Notes under the pieces: generated by a model | Databases searched by the model: none | What the model was told of the DNA's origin: nothing | What the model saw: only the letters and a program-made list of their open reading frames with translations | Program-made: the position numbers and the translations under genes | Shown: positions 40,587 through 50,671 of the stretch, piece by piece | Numbering within the stretch: the stretch's first letter is position 1 | Layout: the number at the start of each line of letters is the position of its first letter | NCBI GenBank assembly: GCA_016705335.1 | Contig: JADIYN010000012.1 | Coordinates: 43,935-107,934 of the forward strand | Origin: Draconibacterium sp. | GTDB lineage: Bacteria > Bacteroidota > Bacteroidia > Bacteroidales > Prolixibacteraceae | DNA: 64,000 bases | Reading direction: 5' to 3'

Positions 40587-42116
40587 TTGCATTCATCTAA
40601 AACAAAGCAAATAGCAAAAAACACTTCATTGCTATATTTCCGAATGCTCATTACCATGATTGTTACACTATACACTTCACGTATAGTACTTAACACATTG
40701 GGAATTGAAGATTTTGGTATTTACAATATTATTGGAGGTGTAATTATACTCTTTACTTTTCTGAATGTTGCCATGTCTAATACAACCCAGCGGTTTCTTT
40801 CATTTGACCTGGGAAAAAACGACATGGAACAATTGAAAAAAACATTCAGCATGAGCATGACTGCTCATATCAGTATTGCAGTAATAGTATTTTTATTGTC
40901 TGAAACCGTTGGACTTTGGTTTATAAATACCCAGTTAAATATCCCGCATGAAAGAATGAATGCTGCAAACTGGGTTTATCAATTTTCAATACTAACATTT
41001 GTTTTTCAAATAATCCGCGTTCCATATAATGCTTCGATCATTGCATATGAGCGCATGTCATTTTATGCATATATTAGTATTATTGAAGTTATTTTAAAAC
41101 TTGCAGTTGTGTTTCTTCTGCAACAAGGCGGTTTTGATAAGTTGATCTTTTATTCAATACTCCTTTTTATCGTTTCGATACTAATTTTATATGCCTACAA
41201 AATTTATTGTAACAAGAAATTTATCATCAGCCGATATTACTTCTTTTGGGATGGAAGTTTGTATAAAAATATAATGAGTTTCTCGGGATGGAGTTTGATG
41301 GGAAGTGTAGCGAGTATCAGTGCTGGTCAAGGTATAAATATTTTAATAAACATCTTTTTTGGAGTTGCTGTAAATGCTGCTATGGGAATTGCAAATCAGG
41401 TCAACGGCGCATTAAACAGTTTTGTTGTAAATTTCCAAACCGCCTTTAAACCTCAAATTGTTAAGTCGTATGCTGAGGGTGATAAAAAATATCTTACACA
41501 GTTAATCTTACAAACTTCAAAGTTTTCGTTTTTTCTCCTTTTTATAGTTTCCATACCAATTTTACTTAACACCGACTTTGCCTTAAAATTATGGTTAAAA
41601 CAGGTTCCGGAATTTTCTGTTGAATTCTGCCAGTTAATCATTATATATTCTTTGATGGAATCCATATCAGGACCATTGTGGATGTCTGTTCAGGCAACCG
41701 GGAATATTCGTAATTATCAAATAATTATTAGTTTACTATTCATCCTTAACCTGCCAGTTTCGTATGTTTTTTTAAAGCTCGGATACAATCCTCCTGTTGT
41801 AATGTTTGTAAAAATAATTATTGATGCCATAGTTTTAACCACCCGGATATTATTTCTAAAATCATTACTAAAAGTTTCTGTAAAACAATTTTTACATGAT
41901 GTTTTTCTAAAAATTATTTTGGTTGTGTTGATAGTAATTCCAATTTCATTTTATGTTAAAACCAAATTTGATGGATGGCATCAGGTAATTATTACAACAT
42001 CAATTTCAATTCTTTTAACTGCTTTTGGTATTTATTGGATTGGAATGAAAAAAAATGAACGAACCTTTATAAAAAGTGCAATCCGCAAATTTGTTGCGAT
42101 TGCAAAAATTAGATAA
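40587..42116 (+). CDS. wzx: Wzx-type oligosaccharide flippase (second copy)
   Basis: 509 aa polytopic membrane protein of the MATE/PST group. The N-terminus is KTKQIAKNTSLLYFRMLITM then YTSRIVLNTLGIEDFGIYNI; LNVAMSNTTQRFLSFDLGK and VNFQTAFKPQIVKSYAEGD are typical of the Bacteroidota oligosaccharide flippases. The only start in place is TTG at 40587, with no ATG nearby upstream. It moves the lipid-linked repeat unit made by this locus. The stop lies 1 base before the pyruvyl transferase start. Confidence 0.88.
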   Translation: MHSSKTKQIAKNTSLLYFRMLITMIVTLYTSRIVLNTLGIEDFGIYNIIGGVIILFTFLNVAMSNTTQRFLSFDLGKNDMEQLKKTFSMSMTAHISIAVIVFLLSETVGLWFINTQLNIPHERMNAANWVYQFSILTFVFQIIRVPYNASIIAYERMSFYAYISIIEVILKLAVVFLLQQGGFDKLIFYSILLFIVSILILYAYKIYCNKKFIISRYYFFWDGSLYKNIMSFSGWSLMGSVASISAGQGINILINIFFGVAVNAAMGIANQVNGALNSFVVNFQTAFKPQIVKSYAEGDKKYLTQLILQTSKFSFFLLFIVSIPILLNTDFALKLWLKQVPEFSVEFCQLIIIYSLMESISGPLWMSVQATGNIRNYQIIISLLFILNLPVSYVFLKLGYNPPVVMFVKIIIDAIVLTTRILFLKSLLKVSVKQFLHDVFLKIILVVLIVIPISFYVKTKFDGWHQVIITTSISILLTAFGIYWIGMKKNERTFIKSAIRKFVAIAKIR

Positions 42117-42117
42117 A

Positions 42118-43269
42118 ATGAAACAAATTTTACTGGCAGGATTAATTTCAGACAATAACTTAGGAGATAAAGTAATTGCTGATTGCACTGAATATCTTTA
42201 CAAAAACGAAACAAAAAATAATCCTGGAATTAAGTACAAATGGATTGATTTGGTTGGATTGACGGTTTTGCAAAATAAAAAACCTTTTATAGTTAGAAAA
42301 TTTAATGGCGCTTTATATCGCTTTAAAATAAAGGCCGGGCATATTGGAGTTCAAAATATTGTGAAAAGTTTTGAAAACTATTTCGAGCCTTTAATAAAAA
42401 ATTCAGATTTAATTGTTGTAGTTGGCGGAGGATTAATAAAATATAAATACCAATATTTCTGGGCACAAATCAGTGGATTGATTAACGCTGCCTGCAAACA
42501 AAATATACCTGTAGTTTTAAATGCGTTGGGTGTTGAGGGTTACGATGAAAAGGATTTAAGTTGTCAATATCTGAAAAATCTTTGAATTCAACTTGCGTAA
42601 ATACTATAACAACCCGCGATGATATTAAAACGCTCATGGATCATTACCTAAAAAACAACCCCTTTTGTAAACCAAAACTAGTTGCCGATTCAGCAGTTTT
42701 TGCGTCCGAAACTTATCAGGTAAAACCCATTAAAAGCAATATAATTGGAATTGGGTTAATAAGAGGATAACGATTTGCCTTTCCCTAAAGAAAAACTTGT
42801 TAAACTTTATGTGAATTTATTTACTGAACTTGACAACCAAAAAATAGATTATCAGATTTTCACAAACGGACTTCAAACAGATCTTGATTTAGCTGAACAG
42901 ATATTCTCTAAGCTTGGAAAACCAAATGAAATAAAAAACATTCTTGTTCCGAAAACGCCTGCAGAATTAGTTCAGATAATTTCGAAATTCAAAGGTGTTA
43001 TTGCTGCACGTCTTCATGCATGTATAATTTCCTATTCACTAAAAATACCATGTGTTGGATTAGTATGGAACGATAAATTGTCATTATTTGGAAATATTAT
43101 CGGATACCCAGACAGATTTATAAAAATTAAAGATTTTGACTCCAAATATATTATCAGTCAATTACAAAAGGCTATTGATGAATCATATGATCTGGAGTCA
43201 ATGAATACATATAAATTAACAATTAAAGACAGTATTAATGAAATTCTAACTACTAATAATATTATTTAG
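42118..43269 (+). CDS. Polysaccharide pyruvyl transferase family protein, two frameshifts
   Basis: About 384 aa (PF04230). It starts MKQILLAGLISDNNLGDKVI; the core has LIVVVGGGLIKYKYQ and NIPVVLNALGVEGYD, and the C-terminal half has GVIAARLHACIISYSLKIPC, the family signature. The A run at 42574-42578 is one short, joining CQYLKK to SLNSTCVNT. Near 42766 one base is extra, joining IRG to NDLPFPKEKL. Enzymes of this family add ketal pyruvate from PEP to sugars, giving acidic groups. Two such genes stand in tandem here. Confidence 0.82.
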
Positions 43270-43302
43270 AGGTATGCTGGTAGTTTAAAATATTATTTAA
43301 AA

Positions 43303-44328
43303 ATGAAAAATGGATTAATGATATATAAAGCCAATGATATATATAAAAACATTGGCGATTATATTCAAAGTATTGCTGCAGCTCAATTTTTTAAAAGAGC
43401 TGATCTTTACATAGAGAGAGAACATTTACATGAATATTCAGGTGAGAAAGTAAAATTAATTATGAATGGTTGGTTTACGCATTTTCCGGAAAACTGGCCT
43501 CCGTCAAATGATATTGACCCTCTTTTTGTTTCATTTCATATAGCCCCACGAAAAGCAGAAGCACTGCTAACTCCTGAGAGTATTAAATATCTAAAAAAAC
43601 ATGCTCCGATAGGATGCAGAGACAGAGAAACCGAGATTTTATTAAAATCAAAAGACATACCTGCCTATTTTTCGGGTTGCCTTACTTTGACTTTAGGGAA
43701 ATCATATATAAATCATGAAAAAAATGGAAAATACTATTTTGTTGATCCATACTTCAAAATGTCAAAGAACGTTTTGTCTCTCCTTTCTGTGAGCCTGCTT
43801 TTGGTATTCAAATACAGAATTATCAAAAAACTTTCAATGAAAATGAAAAAATCAACCTCCCTGAAAAATCTGATAAAGACTTCATTTTTTTATAAGACTT
43901 ACGCAAGGTATTTTGAAAAATCATTTTTACTTGATGCTGAATATGAACCTCATGCCATATTGGAAACAGAATTGGGAAACGAGGAAGGCAAATTTAAATA
44001 CGCTCATGATTTACTCACAAAATATTCAAAGGCATCAGTTGTTATAACAAGTAGAATTCATTGCGCTTTACCTTGTTTGGGGATGGATACACCGGTAATT
44101 TTTATTACTGATGTTGAAAATAAAATAAGCCAGGGTCGTTTTGGAGGACTGTTAGATTTATTCAATAACATTATTGTTGCTGATGGATATAAATTAACCA
44201 ACATTGAAAAGTATTTATCTAAAAGCGGAAAAATAGATAAACCAATAAAAGTTCGAAACAAAACCGATTACATGCCAATTAAGGATCGGTTAATTGCACA
44301 ATGCGAACAATTTATTAATCAAAATTAA
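43303..44328 (+). CDS. Polysaccharide pyruvyl transferase family protein
   Basis: 341 aa (PF04230), starting MKNGLMIYKANDIYKNIGDY. Other signatures are HAPIGCRDRETEILL and YFSGCLTLTL, then VVITSRIHCALPCLGMDTPV in the C-terminal half. It is a different branch from the preceding gene, of the type also found next to sugar decoration genes. It may add pyruvate or, in this branch, another phosphoenolpyruvate-like or sugar group; that is uncertain. Cytoplasmic. 17 bases separate it from the cytidylyltransferase. Confidence 0.82.
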   Translation: MKNGLMIYKANDIYKNIGDYIQSIAAAQFFKRADLYIEREHLHEYSGEKVKLIMNGWFTHFPENWPPSNDIDPLFVSFHIAPRKAEALLTPESIKYLKKHAPIGCRDRETEILLKSKDIPAYFSGCLTLTLGKSYINHEKNGKYYFVDPYFKMSKNVLSLLSVSLLLVFKYRIIKKLSMKMKKSTSLKNLIKTSFFYKTYARYFEKSFLLDAEYEPHAILETELGNEEGKFKYAHDLLTKYSKASVVITSRIHCALPCLGMDTPVIFITDVENKISQGRFGGLLDLFNNIIVADGYKLTNIEKYLSKSGKIDKPIKVRNKTDYMPIKDRLIAQCEQFINQN

Positions 44329-44345
44329 GTAATTACAAATTTCAA

Positions 44346-45065
44346 ATGAACATTGCCTTAATTTTTGCCGGGGGCGTTGGTACACGAATGAATTCCAACG
44401 CAAAACCAAAACAATTTTTAGAATTGCACGGAAAACCTATTATAATTCATACAATTGATCTGTTTGAAAAACATAAAAATATTGATGCTATTGTTGTTTC
44501 ATGTGTTGAAGATTGGATAGATTATTTAAAAGAAATGATTGTGCATTTCCACATAAAAAAAGTAGTTTCCGTTGTTCCGGGTGGTTCAACTGGTCAGGAA
44601 TCAATTTATAATGGATTAACAGAAATTGAGAAATTATTCCCTGTCGATTCAATAGTCCTGATACATGATGGAGTTCGACCTTTAATTAATGAGCAAGTCA
44701 TTTCCGATAATATTGAATCAGTTAAAAAGTATGGAAGCGCTGTTACAACTGCACCAACTACAGAAACATTTGTAGTTACTGACGATAATCAAGAGGTTAT
44801 TGAGGTTCCTTCCAGAAAACATTCACGATTGGCAAAAGCACCTCAAAGTTATATCCTTGAAGATATATTATCGGTTCACCGTCTTGCGTTAAAAGATGGG
44901 ATAGTAAATTCAATTGACTCATGTACACTTATGCAAAGTTATGGCAAAACCTTAAAGTTAGTTGAGGGCCCTGTTGAAAATATAAAAATTACCACTCCTA
45001 CTGATTTCTATATATTTAAAGCTATTTACGAAGCCAGAGAGTACAATCAAATTGTTGGTTTATAA
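44346..45065 (+). CDS. IspD/TarI-family cytidylyltransferase
   Basis: 239 aa nucleotidyltransferase using CTP. N-terminal LIFAGGVGTRMNSNAKPKQF is the CTP loop; VVPGGSTGQESIYNGL and LIHDGVRPLI follow, and the C-terminal ENIKITTPTDFYIFKAI is family-typical. Context argues for the TarI/Bcs1 role (CDP-ribitol or a related CDP-polyol) rather than isoprenoid IspD: it stands in a polysaccharide operon, followed by an SDR and a LicD-type transferase. Which polyol is used cannot be read. Confidence 0.83.
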   Translation: MNIALIFAGGVGTRMNSNAKPKQFLELHGKPIIIHTIDLFEKHKNIDAIVVSCVEDWIDYLKEMIVHFHIKKVVSVVPGGSTGQESIYNGLTEIEKLFPVDSIVLIHDGVRPLINEQVISDNIESVKKYGSAVTTAPTTETFVVTDDNQEVIEVPSRKHSRLAKAPQSYILEDILSVHRLALKDGIVNSIDSCTLMQSYGKTLKLVEGPVENIKITTPTDFYIFKAIYEAREYNQIVGL

Positions 45066-45079
45066 ATAATTACACAAAA

Positions 45080-46126
45080 ATGATAAATTATAATAGCCAA
45101 ATTGTTCAGGATGATTTATCCGTTATTTACACTCAGTCTGTTGATTGGGAAAGGTTAAAAAACAAAACGGTTTTAGTTACAGGAGCTACGGGAATGTTGG
45201 CTTCATATTTTTCGTTTATGTTAATTTACTTGAATAAATTCCATCAATTCAACATTCAAATTTTGCTGTTGGTGCGCAATGAAGAAAAAGCAATCAAAAT
45301 ATTTGGCAAAGAATCTTCTGTGCACTACCTGATTCAGGATGTTTGCGATGAAATAAAAATTTCGCAAAATATTGATTTTATAATTCACGCTGCGGGAGCT
45401 TCAAGTCCGTATTATATTTTAAACAACCCGGTTGGAATAATTAACTCAAATACAATTGGCACGTTAAACGTGATGGAACTTGCCAGAAAAAATAAAGTAG
45501 AAAAGGTTTTATTTACCTCAACACGTGAAGTTTATGGTAATACCGGATCAACAGAAATAATTAATGAAACTGAAATGGGGATTATCGATCCGCTTGATTA
45601 CCGTTCGTGCTATCCTGAGAGTAAACGAATGGCCGAAACCATTTTAAAAAGTTATCCGCTTCAGTATAAGATACCTTTTAACTCAGTTCGTATCGCACAT
45701 TCATATGGTCCGGGCATGGAAATTGAAAATGACGGCCGCGTGATGTCCGATTTTATTCGGGATGCCGTTAACAATCAAAATATTATTTTGCAAAGCGACG
45801 GGCAAGCTGAACGTGCTTTCTGTTATGTTTCTGATGCAGTTGCTGCAATGTTTATGGTTTTGTTAAAAGGCAAACAAAACGAGGCATACAATATTGCCAA
45901 CGAAACTGAACCCGTCAAATTAGTTGATCTGGCTGAACTTATTTGCAAACTATCTCCTGCAAATATTAGTTTCTCATTCAAACAAAATGAAAACGGAAAT
46001 GCAGGTTATTGCAATTATAAACGAGCTGTTTTAGACGTTACAAAATTATCAGATCTTGGATGGAAACCTGAAATCTCATTAAAACTGGGTTTGTTAAAAA
46101 CGCTTGAATCTTTTCAAAATAAGTAA
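45080..46126 (+). CDS. NAD-dependent epimerase/dehydratase
   Basis: 348 aa extended SDR. A leader of about 30 residues precedes the NAD motif VLVTGATGMLASYFSF; the catalytic residues are in FTSTREVYG and CYPESKRMAE, followed by VRIAHSYGPGM. SKRMAE is as in UDP-sugar decarboxylase- and GDP-sugar-like SDRs. It lies between the cytidylyltransferase and the LicD gene, so it may act on a CDP-linked substrate or make the polyol precursor. It overlaps the LicD gene by one base. Confidence 0.8.
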   Translation: MINYNSQIVQDDLSVIYTQSVDWERLKNKTVLVTGATGMLASYFSFMLIYLNKFHQFNIQILLLVRNEEKAIKIFGKESSVHYLIQDVCDEIKISQNIDFIIHAAGASSPYYILNNPVGIINSNTIGTLNVMELARKNKVEKVLFTSTREVYGNTGSTEIINETEMGIIDPLDYRSCYPESKRMAETILKSYPLQYKIPFNSVRIAHSYGPGMEIENDGRVMSDFIRDAVNNQNIILQSDGQAERAFCYVSDAVAAMFMVLLKGKQNEAYNIANETEPVKLVDLAELICKLSPANISFSFKQNENGNAGYCNYKRAVLDVTKLSDLGWKPEISLKLGLLKTLESFQNK

Positions 46127-46929
46127 TGATGAAAGAACTGAATCTTGCAGAAATAAAACAAATTCAATTAAATATTCTGAAGGAAGTACATGATTTTTGT
46201 ACTAAAAATAATTTGCGGTACTATTTGGGAGGAGGAACTTTATTGGGCGCAGTTCGTCATAAAGGTTATATTCCGTGGGATGATGACATTGACGTAATGA
46301 TGCCGAGACCTGACTATTTAAAACTTATCGAAAAATATAAACACTCCGGCAACAACTATCGGATATATTCATTGGAAACCCACAAAAACTATTATTATCC
46401 ATTTGCAAAATTATCCGATGAAAACACTGTCTTAAAGGAATATTCAAATAATTCATTTGAAATGGGAATAAATATTGATATTTTCCCTTTGGATGGACTG
46501 CCTGCTGACATAAAAGAATCAAACAAACATCTCAAAGAAATTTTCAGATATCGTAAAATTTTCACTTTAAAAAGTATAAAAAGCAGCAAAACAAGAGGAT
46601 GGTTTAAGGAGATCATTTTAATGGTATCAAGAACTTTGTTAAACGTTTATTCAATTCAATATCTTTTAAACAAAATATCAACTATCTCTCAAAAATTTGA
46701 TTTCGAGACATCTGACTTTATCGCCTGCACGGTTGGTGGATATGGATATAAAGAACGCTGCAGAAAGGAAATTTATGCAAATACGGTGCTTTTGGAATTT
46801 GAAAAAGAGAACTTCTGTTCTATTGTTGGCTACAAAGAATATTTGGGGAACTTATTTGGAGATTATCTTCAATTGCCACCCGTTGAAAAACGAATATCAC
46901 ACCACAAGTACGAGGCATTTTTGAAATAA
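46126..46929 (+). CDS. LicD/fukutin-family phosphotransferase
   Basis: 267 aa. The catalytic nucleotidyltransferase fold is plain: YYLGGGTLLGAVRHKGYIPW and DDDIDVMMPR with Asp52, 53, 54 and 56 as metal ligands. INIDIFPLDGLP follows. LicD proteins move phosphocholine, and fukutin relatives move ribitol-5-phosphate from CDP-ribitol, to glycans. With the TarI-like gene two positions upstream, a CDP-polyol donor is the best guess. Acts at the cytoplasmic face before Wzx. Confidence 0.87.
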   Translation: MMKELNLAEIKQIQLNILKEVHDFCTKNNLRYYLGGGTLLGAVRHKGYIPWDDDIDVMMPRPDYLKLIEKYKHSGNNYRIYSLETHKNYYYPFAKLSDENTVLKEYSNNSFEMGINIDIFPLDGLPADIKESNKHLKEIFRYRKIFTLKSIKSSKTRGWFKEIILMVSRTLLNVYSIQYLLNKISTISQKFDFETSDFIACTVGGYGYKERCRKEIYANTVLLEFEKENFCSIVGYKEYLGNLFGDYLQLPPVEKRISHHKYEAFLK

Positions 46930-47097
46930 TAAAATATATTTTAAACTGAACTGCCGGAAATACTTAAAAAAACCGGATAACCGTATTTCCATTTGTAAAA
47001 CACATTTATTTCAGAAAAGAAAAATTCACCAGGTTTCAACACTGTTGTCAGCAGTTAATGCAGATGATAATTTTAAAAAACCAAAACTCAGCCATTA

Positions 47098-48478
47098 ATG
47101 AAGTTTAATAAGAAAGGGATACTTTTTTTTTCGGTGTTTTTATTGATTTATACTTTCTATTGCATTTTACAGCTCGAAAATGAATTGAAACTTCGCAGAA
47201 TATGCATGGCTGGTTTTAAGAATAGCCATTACATCATATTTATTATTCGAACTGTTTTTACGCAATAATTACTCTTTTTCACTTCGGAATATTGTCTATA
47301 TTTTTTTCCTGACTTTTTTAATGTTGGCTCCAATTCCCCAGTACTTCAATAAAATAGTATTCTGGAAAGCCAGTAAAATAGATCATAACATTGTTATGTA
47401 TTTTGTTGCTGATTTATACATAATTCTTTTTTTAGTTGTTTTTGGCGTAACATATAATTTACGATACAAGATATTTGACAACGTAAAAATCATCAAACGT
47501 AAATTAAAATATCCGGTGCTTTTCAATATCATCGTAACCGGAATTCATTTTTTAATTTTCCTTTATTTACTCCGCGCAGTTGGATTTCCAGAAATGCTTT
47601 TTCGATTTACAAATAAAATTGAAGATTTAGGAACTTCAACAGGACTTATTATTGGGAAATATGTAAAGGCATTGTCAATTGTTATATTGGTATATTTAGT
47701 TTCAAGCAAGGAAGAAAAGTTTAAAGGAAAAAATATATTCATTTTCTTAAATATCATTCTTTTTCTATTGATTTATTTTCCTACATCTGCAGCCCGGTTT
47801 CAGATTATTGCCGCTTATTTGGGCTTGTTTTTGATAATTACTTTACAACCCCAATCAAAATACAAAATTACACTGTTGTTTCTACTTGGTCTTTTCATTG
47901 TTTTTCCATCTCTCGAAGTATTCAGAAACCTGAAATCGTTTAATCAATTTAATATAAATAATGTAGGAACTTCTATAAATTCAGCTTTCAATGAAGGACA
48001 TTACGACTCCTACCAAATGTTTGTAAACAGTATCAATTATCTTGCTGAAAACGGTGTTGCCTGGGGAAGACAAATATCAGGTACTTTATTATTTTTTGTC
48101 CCCCGATCCTTGTGGCCAAACAAGCCGATTGGAAGTGGGGCTTTTGTTTCTGAGAGTATGGGCATGTCACTCGATAATGTTAGTATGCCAATTGTTGGTG
48201 AGGCATATATAAATTTTGGGATTTTGGGAATTATTCTATTTGCGTTTGTATTTGGACTTTTATGCCGGGGTTTCGATCAGCGTTACTGGAAAAAAGTAGA
48301 AAATAATGACAATGGCTTGTTGGTTCATTTTTATCCTGTTCTCATTGGATATTTCTTTTTTATGAACAGGGGAGATTTAATGTCTTCTTTTGCATTTATT
48401 ATGGGATTATTTTTTGCATTTCTTACCATTTATTGGATAAAGAATTTATTTTCAGGAAGATTAATTCAATCTGTATGA
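47098..48478 (+). CDS. wzy: O-antigen/capsule polymerase (Wzy), frameshifted
   Basis: About 460 aa with about 11 membrane segments. It starts MKFNKKGILFFSVFLLIYTF. A surplus A in the run at 47188-47190 breaks the frame; repaired, it continues NFAEYAWLVLRIAITSYLLF. The large periplasmic part has GRQISGTLLFFVPRSLWPNK then PIGSGAFVSESMG and IVGEAYINFGILGIILFAFV, typical of Wzy polymerases of this size. It links repeat units delivered by Wzx. Its stop overlaps the next glycosyltransferase start. Confidence 0.82.
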
Positions 48479-49561
48479 AACATATTATTGTTAATGCTAC
48501 AGCTTTGGCCTCAAGTGGAGGATTATCAATTTTAAAACAATTTATCGACGAAATCCCCGAAGATGAATTTGAATATATTCTTTTTGTCAGTGATGAGCTT
48601 AAACTGGAAACTTCAAAAAAAAATGTTCGCTTCATCGGTAAGAATGTTAAAACCTTTTACAAACGTTTTTTGTGGGATGCATTCGGAATAAAGAAATGGA
48701 TTAAAGAAAACAATATAAATTGTGTTGCAGCAATCTCGCTGCAAAACACAAATTTCAGAACTAATAAAACAATACCAAATTTCATATATTTTCACCAATC
48801 AATTCCATTCTTTCAAAAAAAATGGAATCCATTTAAATCGAATGAAAAATCACTTTGGTTTTATAAAAACATCTATCCTTTTTTTGTTCAACTTTTTATG
48901 AATAAGAATACAGAAGTTTTTGTACAATCAAATTTTATTAAAGACGGTTTTACTGAACATTTTGATATTTCAAAAGATAGAATTCAAGTTATTTCTCCAA
49001 AACTGGCAGTCCCGATTTTAAACGAAACAAAATATTCAAACCAGAATCAAGATAAAATCAATCTTTTTTATCCAGCAACACCGTTTATTTATAAAAACCA
49101 TTCAATGTTGTTTGAAGCAATTAGTTTAATTGATGAAGAATTACAAAAAAAAATCACTTTAACCCTAACTTGCACAAAGGAGGAAATCGGACATATAATA
49201 AAAAATCAAAGTTTAATTTCAATATTAATTTTCTTGGTAAGATTTCCTTTTCAGAAGTTTTGGATAATTATAAATTGGCTGATGCATTGGTGTTTCAAGT
49301 TATATAGAAACAATTGGGTTGCCGCTTTTAGAAGCTGCTTCTTTCGGTTTGCCAATCATAACTTCAAATCTTCCGTATGCACATGAGGTTTTAAACTCTT
49401 ATGAAGGCGCAACTTTTGTTGATTTTGATAATCCAAATAAATGGAGTAAACAAATTTCAGATCTATTTCATAAAAAAGGCCAAATTTTTCAACCCTTGAG
49501 AATTACACCATCCAACTCGTGGCCTCAATTATTTAAAATTGTAAAAGCTAAAATTAATTAA
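48475..49561 (+). CDS. Glycosyltransferase family 4, two frameshifts
   Basis: About 363 aa GT-B enzyme. The N-terminal domain is MKHIIVNATALASSGGLSIL then FIYFHQSIPFF, and the donor half is FYPATPFIYKNHSMLFEAIS. The rest is split: FLGKISFSEVLDNYKLADAL and then PSYIETIGLPLLEAASFGLP, the EXE catalytic region. Each break is one missing base, near 49221 and at 49296. It overlaps wzy by 4 bases (ATGA) and stops one base before the dehydratase gene. Sugar unknown. Confidence 0.84.
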
Positions 49562-49562
49562 T

Positions 49563-50584
49563 ATGTTTAAAAACAAAACATTACTTATTACTGGCGGTAC
49601 AGGATCCTTCGGAAATGCAGTTCTCAGCCGTTTTCTCAATACCGATATAAAAGAAATTCGGATATTCTCGCGTGATGAGAAAAAACAACACGACATGCGG
49701 GTAAGGTTAAACAACCCCAAGGTAAAATTCTATATAGGCGATGTTCGTAATTATAACAGTATTGAAATGGCAATGCGGGGTGTAGATTATGTATTTCAGG
49801 CCGCAGCTTTAAAACAGGTTCCATCTTGCGAGTTTTTCCCAATTGAAGCAACACGTACCAACGTTTTTGGTACTGAAAATGTGATACAGGCTGCCATTGC
49901 CAATAAAGTAAAAAATGTAATTTGTCTTAGCACCGACAAAGCGGCCTACCCAATTAATGCTATGGGAATAAGTAAGGCTCTTATGGAAAAAGTGGCTGTT
50001 GCAGCTTCCCGAAATATACCTGGTGATACAACTACTGTTTGTTTAACCAGATATGGTAATGTAATGGCTTCAAGAGGTTCAGTTATACCATTTTTTGTTG
50101 ACCAAATAAAAAAAGGTGAACCTATTACGGTTACCGATCCAAATATGACACGCTATTTAATGTCTTTAGAAGAAGCAGTTGATTTGGTTCTGTTTGCATT
50201 TAAAAATGGAAACCAGGGTGATCTGCTTGTTCAGAAAGCTCCGGCTTCTACAATTGGCGATTTGGCGCAAGCAATTAAAGAACTTTTTAATGCAACAAAT
50301 CCCATTAAAGTTATAGGAACCCGTCATGGCGAAAAATTGTACGAAACACTTTGTACAAGGGAAGAAATGGCAAAGGCAATTGATCTGGAAGGATTTTATC
50401 AGGTTCCTGCTGATAACCGTGACCTTAATTATGGTAAATACTTTGAAGATGGTAATGTAAAAACATCAGAATTGGAAGATTATAACTCACACAATACCAG
50501 ACGTTTGAATATTTGAAGAAGTAAAGAAAAACTTTATCACTGGATTATATTCAAGAGGAGTTAAGAAATTGGAATAACAAATAA
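49563..50584 (+). CDS. UDP-GlcNAc 4,6-dehydratase (WbjB/CapE type), C-terminal frameshifts
   Basis: About 340 aa SDR of the polysaccharide biosynthesis family (PF02719). The NAD site is LLITGGTGSFGNAVL at residues 6-20; VFQAAALKQVPSCEFFP and LSTDKAAYPINAMGISK carry the catalytic Thr/Asp/Met-type residues, then RYGNVMASRGSVIPF. It performs 4,6-dehydration and C5 epimerisation of UDP-GlcNAc in the L-FucNAc/L-QuiNAc pathways. The literal stop at 50516 follows a surplus T. With a second change near 50527-50531 it continues EEVKKTLLSLDYIQEELRNW to a stop at 50584, matching relatives. Confidence 0.86.
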
Positions 50585-50671
50585 GACCATATTATTATTA
50601 AAATTAAAAAAACACAAATTGTTAACTAAAAATAATGAAAGGCATTTCTGCCTTAAAACTTTAAAAATAAT

